Notes under the pieces: generated by a model
The model's input: only the letters and a program-made list of their open reading frames with translations
The model's database searches: none
Told to the model about the DNA's origin: nothing
Assembly (NCBI GenBank): GCA_031363915.1
Contig: JANLVI010000007.1
Coordinates: 186,001 to 250,000, forward strand
Origin: JANLVI01 sp031363915
Lineage (GTDB): Bacteria > Vulcanimicrobiota > Vulcanimicrobiia > Vulcanimicrobiales > Vulcanimicrobiaceae
Reading direction: 5' to 3'
DNA length: 64,000 nt
In this document: in pieces, positions 16,052 through 24,922 of the stretch
How positions within the stretch are numbered: the stretch's first letter is position 1
How the letters are laid out: each line of letters begins with the position of its first letter
Program-made: the position numbers and the translations under genes

Positions 16052-17889
16052 AGCGGCGGGATTTTCTTGCCGAAATATTCGGCGATGATGTGTTGCGCGA
16101 CGGGCGCGGCCACGGTCGAGCCGTAACTGCCGCTGCCTTCCATGTAGACGGCCATCGCGATCTTGGGATGGTCGCTTGGCGCATACGCGACAAACCACGT
16201 CGTGTTCGAACCCGCGCCGTTGACGCCGATTTCGGCGGTGCCGGTCTTGCCCCCGAACGGAACGCCATCGACTTTGAGGCCGTAAGCGGTGCCGCCTGGA
16301 TCGGTGACTTTGTCCATCCCCGCGCGCACTTCTCTGAGCGATTCGGCGGTGACATTCACTTTGCGAATCACTTCGTGATCGAAGCGCTTGATGATGCGAC
16401 CGGCGGGATTGCGAATCGCGTCGACCAGATGCGGCCGATGCAGGATGCCGCCGTTGACGACCGTTGCGGTGATGTTTGCCATCTGTAAGGGCGTCGCTTC
16501 CATCGCGCCTTGACCGATTGCCAGCTGACAGACGTCGCTCGGTTCGAGCGGGAGCTTGTAGACGCGCATCGACCATTCCATCGTGGGCCAGTTGCCTTCG
16601 AACTCGCCGGGGATATCGATCCCAAGTTTTTGATCGAGACCGTATTGGAGCGCGTAGTAGCGCAATCGTTCGTGACCGAGCCGGTCACCGAGTTGGTAAA
16701 AGTAACCGTCGCTCGATGCGGCGAGCGCGTGCACGAAATTCGTCGAGCCGAGTCCCCCGGCGGCGATGTCGCGGAACGTGAAGCCGTGACATTTCCACGC
16801 TCCCGAGTCGTACAGAACTTGATTGGGTTTGATGACGCCCGCGCTGATAGCGCCCGATCCTGTCACCATTTTGAACGTCGAGCCCGTCGGTGATGCGGCG
16901 CCGATCGCGCGGTTGTAGAGCGGCCGTAGCGAGTCGTTCATGTAGTGCGAGAATTTCGATTGGCTAATCGGCGTTGCGAAGTCGTTCGGATCAAATTCCG
17001 GATACGAAGCCATCGCAAGAACGCCGCCGTCCGTCGGGTCGATGATGACGACCGCGCCCGCAAGCTTGTGGTGGCGGATCGCACTCCACTTTTTGATCTG
17101 CGCGATCAGATTCTTTTCGACGATTTTTTGCAGGCGCCAGTCGACCGCGGTCACGAGCGTATTGCCGGGGATCGGGTCGACCGAACGCAACTTGCGAACG
17201 ACGCCGCCCGAGGCGTTCACCTCGACTTGTTCGCCGCCGTTCTTGCCGCGCAAGTATCCATCGTAGCTTTCTTCGAGTCCGGCTTTGCCGATGACGTCGT
17301 TCGATGAATAGCCGAGGCGCCGCAATTTTGCATACTCGTCTTCGGTAATTGCGCCGACCTGGCCGACGAGGTGCGAGCCCCACCCGTGATACGGATAGTT
17401 GCGCACGGCAGGTTCCTCGACGTCGATGCCCGGCAGTTCGTTCTCCGCTTCGACCAAGCGCGCCATTTGCGCGGTCGAAAGATCGCTCACGAGAATGACC
17501 GGACCGTAGGGTTCGTAGATGGCGACTTCATCGAAGTCTTTGTAGTTGACGCCGTGGTGGTGCAGCAGTCGTTTCCAGAGCTTCGCCTCGGGGACGCCGA
17601 GGACGCGCGCGACGCCTTTGATCTCGGCGTTGATGTCTTTGACGAGCGATGGGATCAGCGCGCACACGAACGAGGGGCGACTTCGCACCATGATCGTGCC
17701 GTGACGGTCGACGATCAGACCGCGCGGCGCGACGACGGGAATTTTTTGTATTTGGTTTGCACGCGCGGCGGCAGCGAACGTTTCGCCTTGCACGATCTGC
17801 ACTTGCGTGAGCCGTACCACGATTGCGACGAGCGCGATCGCGAGCGCGATGATGAACCCGGCAATCCGAAGCGGCGAACGCAGCGGCAT
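16048..17889 (-). CDS. mrdA: Penicillin-binding protein 2 (elongasome transpeptidase)
   Basis: The 613-residue class B PBP has an N-terminal membrane helix (about residues 9-30) and a dimerisation domain opening PRGLIVDRHG. The transpeptidase domain has the active-site STFK near residue 332, an SSDGYFY second motif and KTGTAE near 546. It crosslinks lateral-wall peptidoglycan with RodA and the MreBCD scaffold. ATG 17889 places the membrane helix right at the N-terminus; the open frame continues upstream but overlaps mreD. RodA is not adjacent, since a convergent gene follows. Confidence 0.93.
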   Translation of the reverse strand: MPLRSPLRIAGFIIALAIALVAIVVRLTQVQIVQGETFAAAARANQIQKIPVVAPRGLIVDRHGTIMVRSRPSFVCALIPSLVKDINAEIKGVARVLGVPEAKLWKRLLHHHGVNYKDFDEVAIYEPYGPVILVSDLSTAQMARLVEAENELPGIDVEEPAVRNYPYHGWGSHLVGQVGAITEDEYAKLRRLGYSSNDVIGKAGLEESYDGYLRGKNGGEQVEVNASGGVVRKLRSVDPIPGNTLVTAVDWRLQKIVEKNLIAQIKKWSAIRHHKLAGAVVIIDPTDGGVLAMASYPEFDPNDFATPISQSKFSHYMNDSLRPLYNRAIGAASPTGSTFKMVTGSGAISAGVIKPNQVLYDSGAWKCHGFTFRDIAAGGLGSTNFVHALAASSDGYFYQLGDRLGHERLRYYALQYGLDQKLGIDIPGEFEGNWPTMEWSMRVYKLPLEPSDVCQLAIGQGAMEATPLQMANITATVVNGGILHRPHLVDAIRNPAGRIIKRFDHEVIRKVNVTAESLREVRAGMDKVTDPGGTAYGLKVDGVPFGGKTGTAEIGVNGAGSNTTWFVAYAPSDHPKIAMAVYMEGSGSYGSTVAAPVAQHIIAEYFGKKIPPL

Positions 17890-17902
17890 TACTTGTTCGC
17901 CA

Positions 17903-18451
17903 CTAGATGCGCTGCACGCTCGTCGCATCGACGACGAAGCGAGTGCGGATGACAAGATAGACGAAAGCGGCGACGCCGGTTGCGAGCGCTTGATAGACTG
18001 CCGCGTGCGCGTGAGCGATGCCCAGGCCCTGCGGGTAGCCTTCGACGCGCATGACGAGCCAGAAGATCGAGTCGCGCACGAGGACGCCGCCCGCGACGAT
18101 CGCACTGAGGATCGTGAAGCCGTCGCTGAAGAAAGAGCGCGCGATGCGGCCCGCGCCCAGTGCGACTAGCACCGTTGCGATCGTCCAGGCGCCGCCGGTA
18201 CCCGTGGAAAGTGCGTCTTCGAGAATTCCGGCGACGAGGCCGACGATGACGCCGCGCGTGATACCGGTACGCAGTGCGAAGAGCACGACGGCGATCGTGA
18301 TGAACGATGGCACCACGCCGCGCACGGCCAAAATCGGGCCGAGTGTCGTCTGCACGAGTGCCGCAAGCGCGACAAAGCCGAGCGTCGCCCACACGCCTGG
18401 GCCGCGCACGATCTCGATCGAACGATATTTATTTTTGTAGGACGAGGACAC
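17903..18451 (-). CDS. mreD: Rod-shape protein MreD
   Basis: A small polytopic membrane protein of about 182 residues, or 168 if the GTG at 18409 is used. The order TM1-short loop-LVAGILEDALSTGTGGAWTI matches MreD, with the conserved small-residue and acidic pattern between helices. It lies between mreC and mrdA, as expected for the elongasome operon. Both GTG candidates lack a clear ribosome-binding site; 18451 overlaps mreC by 23 bases. Identity relies partly on gene order. Confidence 0.85.
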   Translation of the reverse strand: MSSSYKNKYRSIEIVRGPGVWATLGFVALAALVQTTLGPILAVRGVVPSFITIAVVLFALRTGITRGVIVGLVAGILEDALSTGTGGAWTIATVLVALGAGRIARSFFSDGFTILSAIVAGGVLVRDSIFWLVMRVEGYPQGLGIAHAHAAVYQALATGVAAFVYLVIRTRFVVDATSVQRI

Positions 18452-19247
18452 GATGCAGACGGACGAGAGAAACGGCAGGTTCGACGATCGCACTCTGGTC
18501 GAGGGCGCCTGCGGCGGAGGGCGTAACGTAAGCGATGCGGCCGATGAGAATACCGGCGTGGAAACTGCGTCCCTCGCCGGTGATGACGGCATCTCCCGGT
18601 ACGAGGTGCGCGTCTTGCGGAACGTACTGTAATTTCACGCGCGTTTGGGTACCGACGGCGATCGACCACCAGCGTCCGCGCTGGACCACGGCGGGGATGC
18701 GGCTGGTGATGTCGTTGACCAGGAGAACTTTACTCGAGAGCAGCGTCACGTCGACGATGCGGCCGACGACGCCGTCGCTCGTAATGACACCGTCATCGCG
18801 GCGTACGCCGTCTTTGCTGCCGCGGTCGATCGTGATGGCGTGGACCGCGCCTTCGGGGTCGAAGCCGATGACGCTCGCAGCGATCGCGTGCGGGTAGCGT
18901 ACTTGCGCTGCGATGACGTCGCGTTCTGCCGGAACGCGCGCGAGTTCTTCGGTGAAGGCCAGGTTCTCGTCGTGCAGACGTTGGTTTTCATCGCGCAGGA
19001 CGGCGTTCTCGCGGGCCAGTCCCGGTGTGCGGGCGACGGTCTCGAAGCCGCCGCGCGTTCCATCGCGAATCGCAGCAAGCGTTATTTCGAAATATGTAGC
19101 TGTTGTGGTGACGATTGTGGTGAGCGGACTGGTGCGTCCCTGACGGGCGAAGCTAACTTGAAGTAAGGCGACTAAAGCGGCGACAATGACGACGCCGATT
19201 AGCGCGAATAGCTTTCGTTCATCCCGATACGTAAAGATTGGTACCAC
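18429..19247 (-). CDS. mreC: Rod-shape protein MreC
   Basis: The protein of about 272 residues has one N-terminal membrane helix (FALIGVVIVAALVALLQV), a coiled coil (ARENAVLRDENQRLHDEN) and the periplasmic beta-barrel pair. The barrel carries MreC motifs such as GVVGRIVDVTLLSSKVLLVND and GDAVITGEG. It links MreB to PBP2. The best start, GTG 19247, overlaps the end of mreB by about 49 bases, which is long for an operon junction. No better start lies before the membrane helix. Confidence 0.9.
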   Translation of the reverse strand: MVPIFTYRDERKLFALIGVVIVAALVALLQVSFARQGRTSPLTTIVTTTATYFEITLAAIRDGTRGGFETVARTPGLARENAVLRDENQRLHDENLAFTEELARVPAERDVIAAQVRYPHAIAASVIGFDPEGAVHAITIDRGSKDGVRRDDGVITSDGVVGRIVDVTLLSSKVLLVNDITSRIPAVVQRGRWWSIAVGTQTRVKLQYVPQDAHLVPGDAVITGEGRSFHAGILIGRIAYVTPSAAGALDQSAIVEPAVSLVRLHRVLVLQK

Positions 19248-20272
19248 CTCGTCACGCGATCGACCGACGGACGTAAATTTTCGAGCAGCGACGGCGTTGC
19301 CAGAATCAAGCCTGCCCCACGGGCAACGCACGTGAGCGGGTCGATTGCGACCGTCGTCGGCACGTTCGAACGCACGGCGAGTTCGCCTGCGAGCCCGGGG
19401 ATCAGCGCTCCGCCGCCGGTGAGCACGATCCCGGTTTCGAGCAGGTCGGCTGCGAGGTCCGGCGGGGTCGATTCGAGCACGCTCCAGACCGCGCGTACGA
19501 TCTGCGCGATCCCATCGGCCATCGCATCGCCGATGATCTGCTCGTCGATCGCCCGGCTGCGCGGCGACATCGCCGAAAGATCCGAGCCGCTCACGGTGAA
19601 CGGACTGCGGCCCGGCGGGCGGCCTGCAAAGCCGAGTTCGATTTTGAGCTGCTCGGAGGTGAGCGGCCCGATGATAAAGCGCTCGTTACGCATGCGGTTT
19701 GCGATCGCGGTATCGAAGTAGTCGCCGCCGACTTTGATCGACCTGAGCGCAACGACGCCGGTTAGCGAGAGGATAGCAACTTCGGTCGTACCGCCGCCGA
19801 TGTCGACGACCATCATGCCGTGGTTCGTCGTGATGTCGAGGCCCGCGCCGACGGCGGCAGCGACCGCTTGCGGAACGAAGGTGACGTTGCGCGCGCCTGC
19901 CGAGCGGACGGCCTCTTCCACTGCTTTGCACTCGATGTCCGTCGCACATCCAGGGACGCAGGCGATGACGCGCGGGGCGATCCGCGTTTTCGAGCGGAGG
20001 GCCCGGTCGACCATCGTCGAGATTAGCGCGTGGGCGCCACGGAAATCGGAGATCGTACCGCCGCGCAGCGGTCGAACCACGCGCACGCGGCCGGGGGCCC
20101 GGCCGTCCATTTCTTTTGCCGCGCGACCAACGGCGAGGATCGAATCATCGGACGTGCGATAGGCGACGACCGAAGGTTCGGAGATGAGAATCCCCTCGTT
20201 GCGCTCGTAAACCACGGTGTTCGCGGTGCCAAGATCGATGCCGATGTCCGGGCGGAACGACATGATGTTCAT
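19199..20272 (-). CDS. mreB: Actin-like cell-shape protein MreB
   Basis: The 357-residue protein has the actin-fold signatures IGIDLGTANTVVY at the N-terminus, the VVDIGGGTTEVA phosphate-2 motif and VLTGGGALIPGL adenosine motif. It polymerises under the membrane and directs lateral wall synthesis. The ATG overlaps the maf stop by four bases, and the mreBCD-mrdA genes follow in order. The presence of the whole set suggests rod-shaped or elongating cells. Confidence 0.95.
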   Translation of the reverse strand: MNIMSFRPDIGIDLGTANTVVYERNEGILISEPSVVAYRTSDDSILAVGRAAKEMDGRAPGRVRVVRPLRGGTISDFRGAHALISTMVDRALRSKTRIAPRVIACVPGCATDIECKAVEEAVRSAGARNVTFVPQAVAAAVGAGLDITTNHGMMVVDIGGGTTEVAILSLTGVVALRSIKVGGDYFDTAIANRMRNERFIIGPLTSEQLKIELGFAGRPPGRSPFTVSGSDLSAMSPRSRAIDEQIIGDAMADGIAQIVRAVWSVLESTPPDLAADLLETGIVLTGGGALIPGLAGELAVRSNVPTTVAIDPLTCVARGAGLILATPSLLENLRPSVDRVTRWYQSLRIGMNESYSR

Positions 20273-20847
20273 GCAGAGGCTCCCAATGTCCAGCCGATGG
20301 TGGAGACGGCTCGCGCGAAGGCGGCCAGCGGAAAACCCATCACGGTGTAAAAGTCGCCGTCGATCGCCTCGACGAGCGTCGCACCGCGGCCTTGAATGCC
20401 GTAGGCGCCGGCTTTATCCATGCCGTCATCCGTCGCGACGTAGCGTTCGATTTCTGCGGCGCTCAAATCGTAAAAGCGGACGCGCGTTGTCGAGGCAAAG
20501 TCGAACGAACGTTCGCTGGTCGCATCATGCAGTGCGACGGCGGTGTGGACCAGGTGTTCGCGACCTGAGAGGCGTTCGATCATCGCCCGCGATTGCGTCT
20601 GGTCGCGCGGCTTGCCGAGCGCTTCGCCGTCCACATCGACCACGGTGTCCGCGCCGATAATGACGCTCTCAAGAGAGCGATCGCACCTGGCACCGGTAGC
20701 TTTTCCCTGGGCGTGGATCATGGCGAGTTCCATCGGCGTTACGCCGACGAGATCAACCTCGAGGTAGTCGCTGGGGACAACGTTCACGACGATTCCGAGT
20801 GATGCAAGCAACTCGCGTCGTCGCGGAGACGCACTTGCAAGGGTCAC
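20269..20847 (-). CDS. maf: Maf nucleoside-triphosphate pyrophosphatase
   Basis: The 192-residue protein has the Maf phosphate loop ASASPRRRELL at the N-terminus, ADTVVDVDG and the GxYGIQGRGA segment. Members hydrolyse dTTP/UTP or m7GTP and have been linked to septum control. It starts with GTG and heads the maf-mreBCD-mrdA operon. A TATAAT box 37 bases upstream marks the likely operon promoter. Confidence 0.93.
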   Translation of the reverse strand: MTLASASPRRRELLASLGIVVNVVPSDYLEVDLVGVTPMELAMIHAQGKATGARCDRSLESVIIGADTVVDVDGEALGKPRDQTQSRAMIERLSGREHLVHTAVALHDATSERSFDFASTTRVRFYDLSAAEIERYVATDDGMDKAGAYGIQGRGATLVEAIDGDFYTVMGFPLAAFARAVSTIGWTLGASA

Positions 20848-20883
20848 GGCACGCAGAAGTCGCTCTGAACGTATGATGCAACG

Positions 20884-20889
20884 ATTATA
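20884..20889 (-). promoter_or_regulatory. -10 box of the maf-mreBCD-mrdA operon
   Basis: A perfect TATAAT on the minus strand lies in the AT-rich gap upstream of maf, giving an expected 5' leader of about 30 bases. No convincing -35 box was found at 16-18 bases. Confidence 0.55.
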
Positions 20890-20931
20890 AAGTGTGCGTG
20901 CGGTAAATTACTAGCGCGAATCACAAAAATG

Positions 20932-21345
20932 TTATCCATATCGCTTGTTTTGAATTTGGATGAAGCCATCGGGATGTCGTCCGCGCGGGTCGCGATGCGT
21001 CCAGTGGATGACGCCGCCGCGCGGATCGAATTCATATTCGCCGCGCACGACGACCGGTTCGCCCGCTGCAATCGGCATCGCCCCGGTGAAGTCGACGTTG
21101 GCTTCGACGCGCACGGTGAGCCCGCGGCCGCTTGCCCCGGCGAGGTGGAGGAGAAAGCCCTCGTGCGCGGCTGAAACGCCGCTGCGCGTGCCCAAATCGC
21201 GCGCGATGACGCCGCTGGCGGTCACTTCGACGTGCGAGCGCTGTGCGCGCCACGCATCGTACACGACCGAATTTCCCTCGTTTGCGAGCGGCGGGGAGAC
21301 GCAGCCCGTGAGCACCAGGCCAAGAAGCAGCGCGAATCTACGCAT
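20932..21345 (-). CDS. DUF3465 lipoprotein
   Basis: The 137-residue protein begins with a lipoprotein signal (MRRFALLLGLVLTGC, Cys15 lipidated). The mature part matches the DUF3465 pattern: a HEGFLLHL strand, then VEANVDFTGAMPIAAGEPV, then YEFDPRGGVIHWTHRDPRGRHPDGFI. Function of the family is unknown; an OB-like fold is suggested by the GE-x-VVVRGEYE strand. The start overlaps the lysA end by eight bases, so it is last in the obgE-nadD-lysA transcription unit. Confidence 0.85.
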   Translation of the reverse strand: MRRFALLLGLVLTGCVSPPLANEGNSVVYDAWRAQRSHVEVTASGVIARDLGTRSGVSAAHEGFLLHLAGASGRGLTVRVEANVDFTGAMPIAAGEPVVVRGEYEFDPRGGVIHWTHRDPRGRHPDGFIQIQNKRYG

Positions 21346-22645
21346 CGAGGTCGTTGCGTAAGACGTCGTCGGGATGTTCTCCGCGGACGGCGAGCCGATG
21401 CTTTCCCTGGCCGACGAAGACGACGGGCGGCTTGCCAAACCGGTTGTAGTTGCTCGCCATCGCGAACGTGTACGCGCCGGTCGTGCAGAGGACGAGCAAG
21501 TCGCCGCTCGCGAGCGAATTGGGAAGTACGGCGGTGACGAGGACGTCGTTTTCGCACGACCGACCGCAGACGGTTGCCTCACTTGCGGCCGCGCCTGCTG
21601 CAGAGCGGGCGACGAGCGGATGGTGGTAGGCATCGTAGAGTGCCGGGCGCGGGTTATCGGCGATACCGCCATCGGCGATTACGAAGCGGCGGCGGCCCTG
21701 GCGTTTGACAGCCATGACGGAATAAAGCGACGTGCCGGCCCGGGCGACGATCGCGCGACCGGGTTCGATCGCCAGGCGCGGCGTCGGAATGGAAAGTTCG
21801 GCAGCAAAACGTGCCGCGTCGGCCGCAAGGCCGGTAAAGAGCGTGGCGATGTCGATCGGCGCGTCCTCGCCGGGCGCCTCTTCTACGCCGTAGCCGCCGC
21901 CGACGATCAGGCGTTCGATCGCGATGCCGTGGGTGCGGGCGCGGGCAGCCGTCTCGAGCAGCGTTCGAAGGTTCGCATGGTAGGGGTCGGTTTCGGCGAT
22001 CTGCGAGCCGATGTGGGCGTGCAGTCCCACGCAACGCAATTGCGGAAGACCGCGCAGCTGAGCGAAGGCTGCGTCGAGGTCGTCGAGCGGAAAGCCGAAC
22101 TTCGTGTTCTCGCCGGTCGTTCGAATAAAGTCGTGTGTGTGCGCCTCGATCCCGACGTTGACGCGTAAGATGATGGTCAGCGGTGCGGCAGATTGCGCGC
22201 GCTCGGCGAGGCGTTCGAGTTCTTCGCGGTTGTCGACGATGGTCAGACCGACGCGCCCGGCAGCCGCCGCATCGAGTTCAGCATCGGATTTCCCACAGCC
22301 GTGAAAAGCGAGTCGTTCGGGTGGGAATCCGGCGCGTTCCGCGGTGAGCAATTCGCCGAGCGAACAAACGTCGAGATCCAACTCGCGCGCGGCGAGGTGT
22401 CGCGCGAAGGCCGTGCAGAGAAATGCTTTGCCCGCGTATGCGATGTCGATGCCGTGCGGCGCGCACGCGCTGAGGAATGTGTCGATCGCGCGATCGACAA
22501 CGTCGAGATCGATGACGAAGACGGGCGTGCCGTAGGTGCGTGCAAGATCGCTTGCGAGTACGCCGCCAATGAGGAGTTCACCGTCGCTTGCGCGCGTGTG
22601 ACCGGCCGCCGTTGCGGTTCGCCAATCGTCGCGCACGTCGATCAC
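21338..22645 (-). CDS. lysA: Diaminopimelate decarboxylase
   Basis: The 435-residue fold-type III PLP enzyme has the cofactor lysine K73 in AYAGKAF, the LHAHIGSQI motif, the phosphate-binding GGGYG loop, EPGRAIVA, and the CGRSCENDVL substrate motif near the C-terminus. It makes lysine from meso-diaminopimelate. It overlaps nadD by four bases. The combination with nadD and obgE is a translation-coupled row on the minus strand. Confidence 0.95.
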   Translation of the reverse strand: MIDVRDDWRTATAAGHTRASDGELLIGGVLASDLARTYGTPVFVIDLDVVDRAIDTFLSACAPHGIDIAYAGKAFLCTAFARHLAARELDLDVCSLGELLTAERAGFPPERLAFHGCGKSDAELDAAAAGRVGLTIVDNREELERLAERAQSAAPLTIILRVNVGIEAHTHDFIRTTGENTKFGFPLDDLDAAFAQLRGLPQLRCVGLHAHIGSQIAETDPYHANLRTLLETAARARTHGIAIERLIVGGGYGVEEAPGEDAPIDIATLFTGLAADAARFAAELSIPTPRLAIEPGRAIVARAGTSLYSVMAVKRQGRRRFVIADGGIADNPRPALYDAYHHPLVARSAAGAAASEATVCGRSCENDVLVTAVLPNSLASGDLLVLCTTGAYTFAMASNYNRFGKPPVVFVGQGKHRLAVRGEHPDDVLRNDLDA

Positions 22646-23262
22646 GACACCGCTTCCTGACTCGACTCGCGATAGAGTTGACGATCGACGATGTAGCGAT
22701 ACACGGCCTCCGGGATGAGGTACCGTGCGCTGCGTCCTGCGGCAAGCAGCGTGCGAACGAGCGTTGCGGATTCCGCGACGACTGGAAGATCGAGCATGCG
22801 TACTTTCGCACGCAGGGGAGGGGGTAAATCGGTGAGCGCCGCTTCGAGTTCGCTCACCGTGATGTCACCACGCGGTGCGACGACGAATTCTGAGAGGGCG
22901 CCGAGAATCTCATCGAGTCGCTGCCAGTGCGAGCGAACGAGCGAGTCACCGCCGACGATGAACGTCAGTTCGTCACCGGGGTAGCGCGCGCGTAAACGCG
23001 GTAAGAGATCGGCAGTATAGCCGCTTGCTTCCGGCGCTAAATCCGCATCGTCATAGGCGAATGCGACGTTTGCAGCGATGGCGAGGCGAATCATTTGCGA
23101 GCGATCGTCGCCCGATGCGACGATCCGCGAGCGATGCTGTCCCGAACGCGTCGGAACGAAGACGACGCGGTCCAGGCCGCATTCTTCCCGCACGGCCTCG
23201 GCAACGAAGAGATGGCCGTTGTGGATCGGATCGAATCCGCCGCCGAATATTCCGATGCGCAT
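22642..23262 (-). CDS. nadD: Nicotinate-nucleotide adenylyltransferase
   Basis: The 206-residue nucleotidyltransferase starts with the family signature GIFGGGFDPIHNGHL and has the C-terminal LIPEAVYRYI motif found in NadD. It converts nicotinate mononucleotide to deamido-NAD. The order obgE-nadD is common in Firmicutes and related phyla. The start lies three bases beyond the obgE stop. Confidence 0.93.
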   Translation of the reverse strand: MRIGIFGGGFDPIHNGHLFVAEAVREECGLDRVVFVPTRSGQHRSRIVASGDDRSQMIRLAIAANVAFAYDDADLAPEASGYTADLLPRLRARYPGDELTFIVGGDSLVRSHWQRLDEILGALSEFVVAPRGDITVSELEAALTDLPPPLRAKVRMLDLPVVAESATLVRTLLAAGRSARYLIPEAVYRYIVDRQLYRESSQEAVS

Positions 23263-23265
23263 GAA

Positions 23266-24543
23266 CTAGCTGTACAAGAACTCGTTGCCGGCGATCCGAA
23301 CGGTGTCGCCTTCGGCGACACCGAGTTCGCGCAGGCGTTTCTCGACGCCGAGTTTCGCCAGCACTTGTTCGAATCGCCCGAGCGCCTCGTCCGAATCGAA
23401 GTCGGTCATCTGTGCGAGGCGCTCGATGCGCTCGCCGCTCACGACGAAGACACCCGATTCGACGCGTACTTCAAAGGGTTCGGCGGCGGCGAGGACGATC
23501 TGCGCGGGCTCGGGAGTCGCCACGGCGGGTAGCGGCGTTTCTTGAATCGTGAGCCACGCAAGCGAAAGCAGTTCTTTGATGCCGGCACCCGTTGCCGCCG
23601 AAATGCCGATGAGATTCGGTAATTTTACGCGCAGTTGCGCGAAGGTCTCTTGCGCATCGGGCAGATCGAGTTTGGTGATGACGGGAATCGTCGGGCGCTC
23701 GGCGAGCGCGGGATTCCACGACGCAAGTTCGTGTTCGATCGTCGCTTTGTCGGCGAGCAGTTCGTCGATCGGCTTTGCGCCGTCCATCAAATGCAAGAGC
23801 ACGCGCGTGCGTTCCACGTGACGCAGGAAGCGATCGCCGAGGCCCGCGCCTTCGTGCGCGCCTTCGATCAAACCGGGAACGTCGACCATCACGAACGATT
23901 CATCGACGTCGATGCGAATGACACCCAGCTGCGGCTCGAGCGTCGTGAAGGGGTAGTCGGCGATCTTCGGGCGCGCCGCCGAAACGACGGAAAGCAGGGT
24001 CGATTTACCCGCATTCGGCAAGCCGACGAGGCCGCAGTCAGCGAGCAATTTGAGTTCCATGCGCAGCGCGCAACGTTCGCCCGGCTGGCCTTTTTCGGCG
24101 AACGTCGGCGCCTGACGAGCGCTCGTTGCGAAATGCTGGTTGCCCAGTCCCCCCCGGCCGCCTTTCGCGACTAAGGCACGTTCGAACGGCTCGCTCAAGT
24201 CGGCAAAGAGACGTTCTTGGCCGGTCTTGTTGTCGACGTCGATCTCTGCGCGGTAGACGAGCGTACCCACGGGGACGGCGATGATGAGATCCTCGCCGCT
24301 CTTGCCGGACTTGTTCGTCGTCGAGCCACCCTCACCGGATTCCGCCGCGAATTGCTTCTTGAACCGGAAGTCGACGAGCGTCCCTAAGTTGGGGGTCGCT
24401 TCGAGAAAGACGCTGCCGCCGCGCCCCCCATCGCCGCCCGCCGGGCCACCTTTGGGCACGTATTTCTCTTTGCGCCAGGCAACTTTGCCGGCGCCGCCGC
24501 TGCCGGCCGCGATCCCAATGGACGCTTCATCAATGAATTGCAT
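23266..24543 (-). CDS. obgE: GTPase Obg/CgtA
   Basis: The 425-residue protein has the glycine-rich Obg domain (GGPAGGDGGRGGSVF, then LVDFRFKK), the G domain with GLPNAGKST near residues 168-176, the DVPGLIEGA switch II, TKLDL base-recognition motif and SAATGAG. The C-terminal OCT domain ends with VEKRLRELGVAEGDTV. It is a 50S-assembly and stress GTPase. A terminator separates it from rpmA, so it probably has its own promoter. Confidence 0.95.
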   Translation of the reverse strand: MQFIDEASIGIAAGSGGAGKVAWRKEKYVPKGGPAGGDGGRGGSVFLEATPNLGTLVDFRFKKQFAAESGEGGSTTNKSGKSGEDLIIAVPVGTLVYRAEIDVDNKTGQERLFADLSEPFERALVAKGGRGGLGNQHFATSARQAPTFAEKGQPGERCALRMELKLLADCGLVGLPNAGKSTLLSVVSAARPKIADYPFTTLEPQLGVIRIDVDESFVMVDVPGLIEGAHEGAGLGDRFLRHVERTRVLLHLMDGAKPIDELLADKATIEHELASWNPALAERPTIPVITKLDLPDAQETFAQLRVKLPNLIGISAATGAGIKELLSLAWLTIQETPLPAVATPEPAQIVLAAAEPFEVRVESGVFVVSGERIERLAQMTDFDSDEALGRFEQVLAKLGVEKRLRELGVAEGDTVRIAGNEFLYS

Positions 24544-24548
24544 ACATC

Positions 24549-24572
24549 AAAAAAGAGCCCGCAGGCTCTTTG
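24549..24572 (-). terminator. Intrinsic terminator after rpmA
   Basis: On the minus strand AAAGAGCC and GGCTCTTT form an 8-bp stem around a four-base loop, followed by a T run. It sits between the rpmA stop and the obgE start, so it ends or attenuates the rpmA transcript. Confidence 0.85.
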
Positions 24573-24602
24573 AACTCCGTGAGCACGAAGGCGGGCGGAG
24601 CG

Positions 24603-24884
24603 TTACTCCGCCGCCGGAACGATGTTCACGAATTGGCGATTCCGCCGCGTGCTGAACTGCACGTGCCCTTCGACGAGCGCGAAGAGGGTGTGGTCTTTCC
24701 CCATGCCCATGTTGACGCCCGGGTAGAACTTCGTGCCGCGCTGACGGATGATGACGTTGCCCGCGAGTACGAGCTCTCCGCCGTAGCGCTTCACGCCCAG
24801 GCGCTGAGCATTGGAATCGCGGCCGTTTCGCGTGGAGCCGCCGCCCTTTTTGGATGCGAACAGCTGCAGATCGAAGTTAAACAT
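24603..24884 (-). CDS. rpmA: Ribosomal protein bL27 with cleavable-type N-terminal extension
   Basis: The 93-residue L27 has the usual core ASKKGGGSTRNGRDSNAQRL, RGTKFYPG and GKDHTLFAL. It begins with FNFDLQLF before the AxKKG N-terminus. In Firmicutes this extension (consensus LQxFA) is removed by the cysteine protease Prp to expose the residues that reach the peptidyl-transferase centre. The usual upstream partners rplU and prp are absent; a P450 gene lies there instead. No ribosome-binding site precedes the ATG, and the promoter is almost on top of it, suggesting a leaderless mRNA. Confidence 0.95.
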   Translation of the reverse strand: MFNFDLQLFASKKGGGSTRNGRDSNAQRLGVKRYGGELVLAGNVIIRQRGTKFYPGVNMGMGKDHTLFALVEGHVQFSTRRNRQFVNIVPAAE

Positions 24885-24893
24885 AGCCACGGA

Positions 24894-24922
24894 AGTATAC
24901 CAGAGGGATCGCCGGGCGTAAA
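24894..24922 (-). promoter_or_regulatory. rpmA promoter (leaderless type)
   Basis: On the minus strand TTTACG (24917-24922) and TATACT (24894-24899) are separated by exactly 17 bases, and the -10 is extended by TGG. Only nine bases lie between the -10 and the ATG at 24884, so transcription would start within about three bases of the start codon. Confidence 0.65.
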
